Assembly: GCA_040954595.2 (NCBI GenBank)
Contig: CM082595.2
Span: 8,680,001 to 8,744,000, forward strand
Reading direction: 5' to 3'
Source: Balanoglossus misakiensis
Lineage: Eukaryota > Hemichordata
Length of the DNA stretch: 64,000 bases
In this document: piece after piece, positions 51,001 through 63,200 of the stretch
Numbering within the stretch: position 1 is the first letter of the stretch
Layout: the number at the start of each line of letters is the position of its first letter
Translations under genes and position numbers: made by a program
Notes under the pieces: model-generated
What the model was told of the DNA's origin: nothing
The model's input: the letters and a program-made list of their open reading frames with translations, nothing else
Databases searched by the model: none

Positions 51001-51200
51001 AAATTTTCGAGTTTGCAAAATCACACAATTTCGTCGATTTTTGAAAAAAAATCATGGTTGAAAATCATCAAAAAATGACAAAATTTTCGAGTTTGCAAAA
51101 TCACACAATTTCGTCGATTTTGAAAAAAATCATAGGTTCGTCGATTTTTTTAAAAAAAACATGGGTGAAAATCATCAAAAAATGACAGATTTTCGACTTT
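42000..51200. repeat. Satellite B domain 3, repeats of the domain 1 type
   Basis: 312-base units (four monomers) follow one another at 42839, 43151, 43463, 43775 and 44087. The TGACAGATTTTCGAC block with its 665-base spacing reappears at 45540 and 46205, as in domain 1. Domain 2 therefore lies between two related domains. Confidence 0.65.
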
Positions 51201-54200
51201 GCAAAGGTTCGTCGATTTTTTTAAAAAAAACATGGGTGAAAATCATCAAAAAATGACAAATTTTCGACTTTGCAAAATCTCAAAATTTCGTCGATTGTTG
51301 AAAAAAATCATGGGGGAAAATCATCAAAAAATGACAAATTTTCGACTTTGCAAAATCTCAAAATTTCGTCGATTTTTGAAAAAAAATCATGGAGGAAAAT
51401 CATTAAAAAATGACAAATTTACGACTGCAAAATCTCAAAATTTCGTCGATTTTGTGAAAAAAAATCATGGGTGAAAATCATCAAAAAATGACAAATTTTC
51501 GACTTTGCAAAATCTCAAAATTTCGTCGATTTTTGAAAAAAATCATGAGTGAAAATCATCAAAAAATGACAAATTTTCGACTTTGCAAAATCTCAAAATT
51601 TCGTCGATTTTGAAAAAAATCATGGGTTCGTCGATTTTTTAAAAACAACATTGGTGAAAATCATCAAAAAATGACAAATTTTCGACTTTGCAAAATCTCA
51701 AAATTTCGTTAATTTTTAAAAAAAAATCATGGATGAAAATCATCAAAAAATGACAAATTTTCGACTTTGCAAAATCTCAAAATTTCGTCGATTTTTGAAA
51801 AAAATCATGGGTGAAAATCATCAAAAAATGACAAATTTTCGACTTTGCAAAATCTCAACATTTCGTCGATTTTTGAAAAAAATAATGGTTGAAAATCATC
51901 AAAAAATGACAAATTTTCGACTTTGCAAAATCTCAAAATTTCATCAATTTTTGAAAAAATCATGGGTGAAAATCATCAAAAAATGACAAAATTTTCAACT
52001 TTGCAAAATCTCATAATTTCGTCGATTTTTGAAAAAAAATCATGGTTGAAAATCATCAAAAAATGACAAATTTTCGACTTTGCAAAATCTCAAAATTTCG
52101 TCGATTATGAAAAAAATCATGGGTTCGTCGATTTTTTAAAAACAACATTGGTGAAAATCATCAAAAAATGACAAATTTTCGACTTTGCAAAATCTCAAAA
52201 TTTCGTCAATTTTTAAAAAAAAATCATGGATGAAAATCATCAAAAAATGAAAAATTTTCGACTTTGCAAAATCTCAAAATTTCGTCGATTTTGAAAAAAA
52301 TCATGGGTTCGTCGATTTTTTAAAAACAACATTGGTGAAAATCATCAAAAAATGACAAATTTTCGACTTTGCAAAATCTCAAAATTTCGTTAATTTTTAA
52401 AAAAAAATCATGGATGAAAATCATCAAAAAATGACAAATTTTCGACTTTGCAAAATCTCAAAATTTCGTCGATTTTTGAAAAAAATCATGGGTGAAAATC
52501 ATCAAAAAATGACAAATTTTCGACTTTGCAAAATCTCAACATTTCGTCGATTTTTGAAAAAAATAATGGTTGAAAATCATCAAAAAATGACAAATTTTCG
52601 ACTTTGCAAAATCTCAAAATTTCATCAATTTTTGAAAAAATCATGGGTGAAAATCATCAAAAAATGACAAAATTTTCAACTTTGCAAAATCTCTTAATTT
52701 CGTCGATTTTTGAAAAAAAATCATGGTTGAAAATCATCAAAAAATGACAAATTTTCGACTTTGCAAAATCTCAAAATTTCGTCGATTATGAAAAAAATCA
52801 TGGGTTCGTCGATTTTTTAAAAACAACATTGGTGAAAATCATCAAAAAATGACAAATTTTCGACTTTGCAAAATCTCAAAATTTCGTCAATTTTTAAAAA
52901 AAAATCATGGATGAAAATCATCAAAAAATGAAAAATTTTCGACTTTGCAAAATCTCAAAATTTCGTCGATTTTTGAAAAAAATCATAGGTGAAAATCATC
53001 AAAAAATGACAAATTTTCGACTTTGCAAAAGCTCAAAATTTCGTCCATTTTTGAAAAAAAATCATGGGTGAAAATCATCAAAAAATGACAAAATTTTCAA
53101 CTTTGCAAAATCTCAAAATTTCGTCGATTTTTGAAAAAAATCATGGTTGAAAATGTTCAAAAAATGACAAAATTTTCGAGTTTGCAAAATCACACAATTT
53201 CGTCGATTTTGAAAAAAATCATAGGTTCGTCGATTTTTTTAAAAAAAACATGGGTGAAAATCATCAAAAAATGACAAATTTTCGACTTTGCAAAATCTCA
53301 AAATTTCGTCGATTTTTGAAAAAAATCATGGGGGAAAATCATCAAAAAATGACAAATTTTCGACTTTGCAAAATCTCAAAATTCCGTCGATTTTTGAAAA
53401 AAAATCATGGAGGAAAATCATTAAAAAATGACAAATTTACGACTGCAAAATCTCAAAATTTCGTCGATTTTGTGAAAAAAAATCATGGGTGAAAATCATC
53501 AAAAAATGACAAATTTTCGACTTTGCAAAATCTCAAAATTTCGTCGATTTTTGAAAAAAATCATGAGTGAAAATCATCAAAAAATGACAAATTTTCGACT
53601 TTGCAAAATCTCAAAATTTCGTCGATTTTGAAAAAAATCATGGGTTCGTCGATTTTTTAAAAACAACATTGGTGAAAATCATCAAAAAATGACAAATTTT
53701 CGACTTTGCAAAATCTCAAAATTTCATCAATTTTTGAAAAAATCATGGGTGAAAATCATCAAAAAATGACAAAATTTTCAACTTTGCAAAATCTCATAAT
53801 TTCGTCAACTTTTGAAAAAAAATCATGGTTGAAAATCATCAAAAAATGACAAATTTTCGACTTTGCAAAATCTCAACATTTCGTCGATTTTTGAAAAAAA
53901 TCATAGGTGAAAATCATCAAAAAATGACAAATTTTCGACTTTGCAAAAGCTCAAAATTTCGTCCATTTTTGAAAAAAAATCATGGGTGAAAATCATCAAA
54001 AAATGACAAATTTTCGACTTTGCAAAATCTCAACATTTCGTCGATTTTTGAAAAAAATTATGGGTGAAAATCATCAAAAAATGACAAATTTTCGTCTTTG
54101 CAAAATCTCAAATTTTCGTCGATTTTTGAAAAAAAATCATGGTTGAAAATCATCAAAAAATGACAAAATTTTCGACTTTGTAAAATCACAAAATTTCGTC

Positions 54201-57200
54201 TATTTTGAAAAAAATCATGGATGAAAATCATCAAAAAATGACAAATTTTCGTCTTTGCAAAATCTCAAATTTTCGTCGATTTTTGAAAAAAAATCATGGG
54301 TGAAAATCATCAAAAAATGAAAAATTTTCGACTTTGCAAAATCTCAAAATTTCGTCAATTTTTGAAAAAATCATGGGTGAAAATCATCAAAAAATGACAA
54401 ATTTTTGACTGCAAAATCTCAAAATTTCGTTGATTTTTGAAAAAAATAATGGTTGAAAATCATCAAAAAATGACAAATTTTCGACTGCATAATCTCATAA
54501 TTTCGTCGATTTTGAAAAAAATCATAGGTTCGTCGATTTTTAAAAAAAAAACCTGGGTGAAAATCATCAAAAAATGACAAATTTTTTACTTTGCAAAATC
54601 TCACAATTTCGTCAATTTTTGAAAAAAATCATGGGTGAAAATCATCAAAAAATGTCAAATTTTTCGACTTTGCAAAATCTCAAAATTTCGTCGATTTTGA
54701 AAAAAATCATGGGTTCGTCGATTTTTTAAAAACAACATTGGTGAATATCATCAAAAACTGACAAATTTTTGACTTTGCAAAATCTCACAATTTCGTCGAT
54801 TTTTGAAAAAAATCATGGTTGAAAATCATCAAAAAATGACAAATTTTCGACTTTGCAAAATCTCAAAATTTCGTCAATTTTGGAAAAAATCATGGGTTCG
54901 TCGATTTTTTTAAAAACAACATTGGTGAAAATCATCAAAAAATGACAAATTTTTGACTTCGCAAAATCTCACAATTTCGTCGATTTTTGAAAAAAATAAT
55001 GGTTGAAAATCATCAAAAAATGACATATTTTCGACTTTGCAAAATCTCAAAATTTCGTCAATTTTTGAAAAAATCATGGGTGAAAATCATCAAAAAATGA
55101 CACATTTTCGACTTTGCAAAATCTCAAAATTTCGTCCATTTTTGAAAAAATCATGGGTGAAAATCATCAAAAAATGACAAAAATTTTCGACTTTGCAAAA
55201 TCTCAAAATTTCGTCGATTTTGAAAAAAATCATAGGTTCGTCAATTTTTTAAAAAAAAACATGGGTGAAAATCATCAAAAAATGACAAATTTTTGACTTT
55301 GCAAAATCTCACAATTTCGTCGATTTTTGAAAAAAATCGTGGGTGAAAATCATCAAAAAATGACAAATTTTCGACTTTGCAAAATCTCAAAATTTCGTCA
55401 ATTTTTGAAAAAAATCATGGGTTCGTCGATTTTTTAAAAAGAACATTGGTGAAAATCATCAAAAAAGACAAATTTTTGACATTGCAAAATCTCACAATTT
55501 CGTCGATTTTTGAAAAAAATAATGGTTGAAAATCATCAAAAAATGACAAATTTTCGACTTTGCAAAATCTCAAAATTTCGTCAATTTTTGAAAAAATCAT
55601 GGGTGAAAATCATCAAAAAATGACAAATTTTGAAAAAAACGGGCGAAAATCATCAAAAAATGACACATTTTCGACTTTGCAAAATCTCAAAATCTCGTCA
55701 ATTTTTGAAAAAATCATGGGTGAAAATCATCAAAAAATGACAAATTTTGAAAAAAACGGGTGAAAATCATCAAAAACGACAAATTTTCGTCTTTGCAAAA
55801 TCTCAAATTTTCGTCGATTTTTGAAAAAAAATCATGGGCGAAAATCATCAAAAAATGAAAAATTTTCGACTTTGCAAAATCTCAAAATTTCGTCGATTTT
55901 GAAAAAAATCATGGGTTCGTCGATTTTTTAAAAACAACATTGGTGAAAATCATCAAAAAATGACAAATTTTCGACTTTGCAAAATCTCAAAATTTCGTCG
56001 ATTTTAAAAAAAAAATCATGGATGAAAATCATCAAAAAATGAAAAATTTTCGACTTCGCAAAATCTCAAAATTTTGTCTTTTTTTGAAAAAAATCATAGG
56101 TGAAAATTATCAAAAAATGACAAATTTTCGACTTTGCAAAAGCTCAAAATTTCGTCCATTTTTGAAAAAAAATCATGGGTGAAAATCATCAAAAAATGAC
56201 AAAATTTTCAACTTTGCAAAATCTCATAATTTCGTCGATTTTTGAAAAAAAATCATGGGTGAAAATCATCAAAAAATGACAAAATTTTCGACTTTGTAAA
56301 ATCACAAAATTTCGTCGATTTCGAAAAAAATCATAGGTTCGTCGATTTTTAAAAAAAAAACATGGGTGAAAATCATCAAAAAATGACAAATTTTCGACTT
56401 TGCAAAATCTCACAATTTCGTCGATTTTTGAAAAAAATCATGGGAGAAAATCATCAAAAAATGACAAATTTTCGACTTTGCAAAATCTCAACATTTCGTC
56501 GATTTTTGAAAAAAATAATAGGTGAAAATCATCAAAAAATGACAAATTTTCGACTTTGCAAAATCTCAAAATTTCGTCAATTTTTGAAAAAATCATGGGT
56601 GAAAATCATCAAAAAATGACAAAATTTTCGACTTTGCAAAATCTCATAATTTCGTCGATTTTGAAAAAAATCATAGGTTCGTCGATTTTTAAAAAAAAAA
56701 ACCTGGTTGAAAATCATCAAAAAATGACAAATTTTTTACTTTGCAAAATCTCACAATTTCGTCAATTTTTGAAAAAAATCATGGGTGAAAATCATCAAAA
56801 AATGTCAAATTATTCGACTTTGCAAAATCTCAAAATTTCGTCGATTTTGAAAAAAATCATAGGTTCGTCGATTTTTTAAAAAAAAACATGGGTGAATATC
56901 ATCAAAAAATGACAAATTTTCGACTTTGCAAAATCTCACAATTTCGTCGATTTTTGAAAAAAATCATGGGTGAAAATCATCAAAAAATGACAAATTTTCG
57001 ACTTTGCAAAATCTCAAAATTTCGTCAATTTTTGAAAAAATCATGGGTTCGTCGATTTTTTAAAAAGAACATTGGTGAAAATCATCAAAAAATGACAAAT
57101 TTTTGACTTTGCAAAATCTCACAATTTCGTCGATTTTTGAAAAAAATAATGGTTGAAAATCATCAAAAAATTACAAATTTTCGACTTTGCAAAATCTCAA

Positions 57201-60200
57201 AATTTCGTCAATTTTTGAAAAAATCATGGGTGAAAATCATCAAAAAATGACAAATTTTGAAAAAAACGGGTGAAAATCATCAAAAAATGACACATTTTCG
57301 ACTTTGCAAAATCTCAAAATTTCGTCAATTTTTGAAAAAATCGTGGGTGAAAATCATCAAAAAATGACAAAATTTTCGACTTTGCAAAATCTCAAAATTT
57401 CGTCGATTTTGAAAAAAATCACAGGTTCGTCGATTTTTAAAAAAAAAACATGGGTGAAAATCATCAAAAAATGACAAATTTTTGACTTTGCAAAATCTCA
57501 CAATTTCGTCGATTTTTGAAAAAAATCATGGGTGAAAATCATCAAAAAATGACAAATTTTCGACTTTGCAAAATCTCAAAATTTCGTCAATTTTTGAAAA
57601 AATCATGGGTTCGTCGATTTTTTAAAAACAACATTGGTGAAAATCATCAAAAAAGACAAATTTTTTACTTTGCAAAATCTCACAATTTCGTCGATTTTTG
57701 AAAAAATCATGGGTGAAAATCATCAAAAAATGACAAATTTTGAAAAAAACGGGTGAAAATCATCAAAAACGACAAATTTTCGTCTTTGCAAAATCTCAAA
57801 TTTTCGTCGATTTTTGAAAAAAAATCATGGGTGAAAATCATCAAAAAATGAAAAATTTTCGACTTTGCAAAATCTCAAAATTTCGTCGATTTTTGAAAAA
57901 AAATAATGGTTGAAAATCATCAAAAAATGACAAATTTTCGACTTTGCAAAATCTCAAAATTTCGTCGATTTTGAAAAAAATCATGGGTTCGTCGATTTTT
58001 TAAAAACAACATTGGTGAAAATCATCAAAAAATGACAAATTTTCGACTTTGCAAAATCTCAAAATTTCGTCGATTTTAAAAAAAAAATCATGGATGAAAA
58101 TCATCAAAAAATGAAAAATTTTCGACTTCGCAAAATCTCAAAATTTTGTCTTTTTTTGAAAAAAATCATAGGTGAAAATTATCAAAAAATGACAAATTTT
58201 CGACTTTGCAAAAGCTCAAAATTTCGTCCATTTTTGAAAAAAAATCATGGGTGAAAATCATCAAAAAATGACAAAATTTTCAACTTTGCAAAATCTCATA
58301 ATTTCGTCGATTTTTGAAAAAAAATCATGGGTGAAAATCATCAAAAAATGACAAAATTTTCGACTTTGTAAAATCACAAAATTTCGTCTATTTTGAAAAA
58401 AATCATGGGTGAAAATCATCAAAAAATGAAAAATTTTCGACTTTGCAAAATCTCAAAATTTCGTCAATTTTTGAAAAAATCATGGGTGAAAATCATCAAA
58501 AAATGAAAAATTTTCGACTTTGCAAAATCTCAAAATTTCGTCAATTTTTGAAAAAATCATGGGTGAAAATCATCAAAAAATGACAAATTTTTGACTGCAA
58601 AATCTCAAAATTTCGTTGATTTTTGAAAAAAAATAATGGTTGAAAATCATCAAAAAATGACAAATTTTCGACTTTGCAAAATCTCAAAATTTCGTCGATT
58701 TTTAAAAAAAAATGGATGAAAATCATCAAAAAATGACAAATTTTCGACTTTGCAAAAACTCAACATTTCGTCGATTTTCGAAAAAAATAATGGTTGAAAA
58801 TCATCAAAAAATGACAAATTTTCGACTTTGCAAAATCTCAAAATTTTGTCTTTTTTTGAAAAAAATCATAGGTGAAAATTATCAAAAAATGACAAATTTT
58901 CGACTTTGCAAAAGCTCAAAATTTCGTCCATTTTTGAAAAAAAATCATGGGTGAAAATCATCAAAAAATGACAAAATTTTCAACTTTGCAAAATCTCATA
59001 ATTTCGTCGATTTTTGAAAAAAAATCATGGGTGAAAATCATCAAAAAATGACAAAATTTTCGACTTTGTAAAATCACAAAATTTCGTCTATTTTGAAAAA
59101 AATCATGGGTGAAAATCATCAAAAAATGAAAAATTTTCGACTTTGCAAAATCTCAAAATTTCGTCAATTTTTGAAAAAATCATGGGTGAAAATCATCAAA
59201 AAATGACAAATTTTTGACTGCAAAATCTCAAAATTTCGTTGATTTTTGAAAAAAAATAATGGTTGAAAATCATCAAAAAATGACAAATTTTCGACTTTGC
59301 AAAATCTCAAAATTTCGTCGATTTTTAAAAAAAAATGGATGAAAATCATCAAAAAATGACAAATTTTCGACTTTGCAAAAACTCAACATTTCGTCGATTT
59401 TCGAAAAAAATAATGGTTGAAAATCATCAAAAAATGACAAATTTTCGACTTTGCAAAATCTCAAAATTTCGTCGATTTTGAAAAAAATCATGGGTTCGTC
59501 GATTTTTTAAAAACAACATTGGTGAATATCATCAAAAACTGACAAATTTTTGACTTTGCAAAATCTCACAATTTCGTCGATTTTTGAAAAAAATCATGGT
59601 TGAAAATCATCAAAAAATGACAAATTTTCGACTTTGCAAAATCTCAAAATTTCGTCAATTTTTGAAAAAATCATGGGTTCGTCGATTTTTTAAAAACAAC
59701 ATTGGTGAAAATCATCAAAAAATTACAAATTTTTGACTTCGCAAAAGCTCACAATTTCGTCGATTTTTTAAAAACAACATTGGTGAAAATCATCAAAAAA
59801 TGACAAATTTTCGACTTTGCAAAATCTCAACATTTCGTCGATTTTTGAAAAAAATAATGGGTGAAAATCATCAAAAAATGACAAATTTTCGACTTTGCAA
59901 AATCTCAAAATTTCGTCCATTTTTGAAAAAATCATGGGTGAAAATCATCAAAAAATGACAAAATTTTCGACTTTGCAAAATCTCATAATTTCGTCGATTT
60001 TGAAAAAAATCATAGGTTCGTCGATTTTTAAAAAAAAAACCTGGTTGAAAATCATCAAAAAATGACAAATTTTTTACTTTGCAAAATCTCACAATTTCGT
60101 CAATTTTTGAAAAAAATCATGGGTGAAAATCATCAAAAAATGTCAAATTATTCGACTTTGCAAAATCTCAAAATTTCGTCGATTTTGAAAAAAATCATAG

Positions 60201-63200
60201 GTTCGTCGATTTTTTAAAAAAAAACATGGGTGAATATCATCAAAAAATGACAAATTTTCGACTTTGCAAAATCTCACAATTTCGTCGATTTTTGAAAAAA
60301 ATCATGGGTGAAAATCATCAAAAAATGACAAATTTTCGACTTTGCAAAATCTCAAAATTTCGTCAATTTTTGAAAAAATCATGGGTTCGTCGATTTTTTA
60401 AAAACAACATTGGTGAAAATCATCAAAAAATGACAAATTTTTGACTTTGCAAAATCTCACAATTTCGTCGATTTTTGAAAAAAATAATGGTTGAAAATCA
60501 TCAAAAAATGACAAATTTTCGACTTTGCAAAATCTCAAAATTTCGTCAATTTTTGAAAAAATCATGGGTGAAAATCATCAAAAAATGACAAATTTTGAAA
60601 AAAACGGGTGAAAATCATCAAAAAATGACACATTTTCGACTTTGCAAAATCTCAAAATTTCGTAAATTTTTGAAAAAATCATGGGTGAAAATCATCAAAA
60701 AATGACAAAATTTTCGACTTTGCAAAATCTCAAAATTTCGTCGATTTTGAAAAAAATCACAGGTTCGTCGATTTTTAAAAAAAAAACATGGGTGAAAATC
60801 ATCAAAAAATGACAAATTTTTGACTTTGCAAAATCTCACAATTTCGTCGATTTTTGAAAAAAATCATGGGTGAAAATCATCAAAAAATGACAAATTTTCG
60901 ACTTTGCAAAATCTCAAAATTTCGTCAATTTTTGAAAAAATCATGGGTTCGTCGATTTTTTAAAAACAACATTGGTGAAAATCATCAAAAAAGACAAATT
61001 TTTTACTTTGCAAAATCTCACAATTTCGTCGATTTTTGAAAAAAATAATGGTTGAAAATCATCAAAAAATGACAAATTTTCGACTTTGCAAAATCTCAAA
61101 ATTTCGTCAATTTTTGAAAAAATCATGGGTGAAAATCATCAAAAAATGACAAATTTTGAAAAAAACGGGCGAAAATCATCAAAAAATGACACATTTTCGA
61201 CTTTGCAAAATCTCAAAATTTCGTCAATTTTTGAAAAAATCATGGGTGAAAATCATCAAAAAATGACAAATTTTGAAAAAAACGGGTGAAAATCATCAAA
61301 AACGACAAATTTTCGTCTTTGCAAAATCTCAAATTTTCGTCGATTTTTGAAAAAAAATCATGGGTGAAAATCATCAAAAAATGAAAAATTTTCGACTTTG
61401 CAAAATCTCAAAATTTCGTCGATTTTTGAAAAAAATAATGGTTGAAAATCATCAAAAAATGACAAATTTTCGACTTTGCAAAATCTCAAAATTTCGTCGA
61501 TTTTGAAAAAAATCATGGGTTCGTCGATTTTTTAAAAACAACATTGGTGAAAATCATCAAAAAATGACAAATTTTCGACTTTGCAAAATCTCAAAATTTC
61601 GTCGATTTTAAAAAAAAAATCATGGATGAAAATCATCAAAAAATGAAAAATTTTCGACTTCGCAAAATCTCAAAATTTTGTCTTTTTTTGAAAAAAATCA
61701 TAGGTGAAAATTATCAAAAAATGACAAATTTTCGACTTTGCAAAAGCTCAAAATTTCGTCCATTTTTGAAAAAAAATCATGGGTGAAAATCATCAAAAAA
61801 TGACAAAATTTTCAACTTTGCAAAATCTCATAATTTCGTCGATTTTTGAAAAAAAATCATGGGTGAAAATTATCAAAAAATGACAAAATTTTCGACTTTG
61901 TAAAATCACAAAATTTCGTCTATTTTGAAAAAAATCATGGGTGAAAATCATCAAAAAATGAAAAATTTTCGACTTTGCAAAATCTCAAAATTTCGTCAAT
62001 TTTTGAAAAAATCATGGGTGAAAATCATCAAAAAATGACAAATTTTTGACTGCAAAATCTCAAAATTTCGTTGATTTTTGAAAAAAATAATTGTTGAAAA
62101 TCATCAAAAAATGACAAATTTTCGACTTTGCAAAATCTCAAAATTTCGTCGATTTTGAAAAAAATCATGGGTTCGTCGATTTTTTAAAAACAACATTGGT
62201 GAATATCATCAAAAACTGACAAATTTTTAACTTTGCAAAATCTCATAATTTCGTCGATTTTTGAAAAAAAATCATGGGTGAAAATCATCAAAAAATGACA
62301 AAATTTTCGACTTTGTAAAATCACAAAATTTCGTCGATTTCGAAAAAAATCATAGGTTCGTCGATTTTTAAAAAAAAAACATGGGTGAAAATCATCAAAA
62401 AATGACAAATTTTCGACTTTGCAAAATCTCACAATTTCGTCGATTTTTGAAAAAAATCATGGGAGAAAATCATCAAAAAATGACAAATTTTCGACTTTGC
62501 AAAATCTCAACATTTCGTCGATTTTTGAAAAAAATAATGGATGAAAATCATCAAAAAATGACAAATTTTCGACTTTGCAAAATCTCAAAATTTCGTCAAT
62601 TTTTGAAAAAATCATGGGTGAAAATCATCAAAAAATGACAAAATTTTCGACTTTGCAAAATCTCATAATTTCGTCGATTTTGAAAAAAATCATAGGTTCG
62701 TCGATTTTTAAAAAAAAAACCTGGGTGAAAATCATCAAAAAATGACAAATTTTTTACTTTGCAAAATCTCACAATTTCGTCAATTTTTGAAAAAAATCAT
62801 GGGTGAAAATCATCAAAAAATGTCAAATTTTTCGACTTTGCAAAAACTCAAAATTTCGTCGATTTTGAAAAAAATCATAGGTTCGTCGATTTTTTAAAAA
62901 AAAACATGGGTGAATATCATCAAAAAATGACAAATTTTCGACTTTGCAAAATCTCACAATTTCGTCGATTTTTGAAAAAAATCATGGGTGAAAATCATCA
63001 AAAAATGACAAATTTTCGACTTTGCAAAATCTCAAAATTTCGTCAATTTTTGAAAAAATCATGGGTTCGTCGATTTTTTAAAAACAACATTGGTGAAAAT
63101 CATCAAAAAATGACAAATTTTTGACTTTGCAAAATCTCACAATTTCGTCGATTTTTGAAAAAAATAATGGTTGAAAATCATCAAAAAATGACAAATTTTC

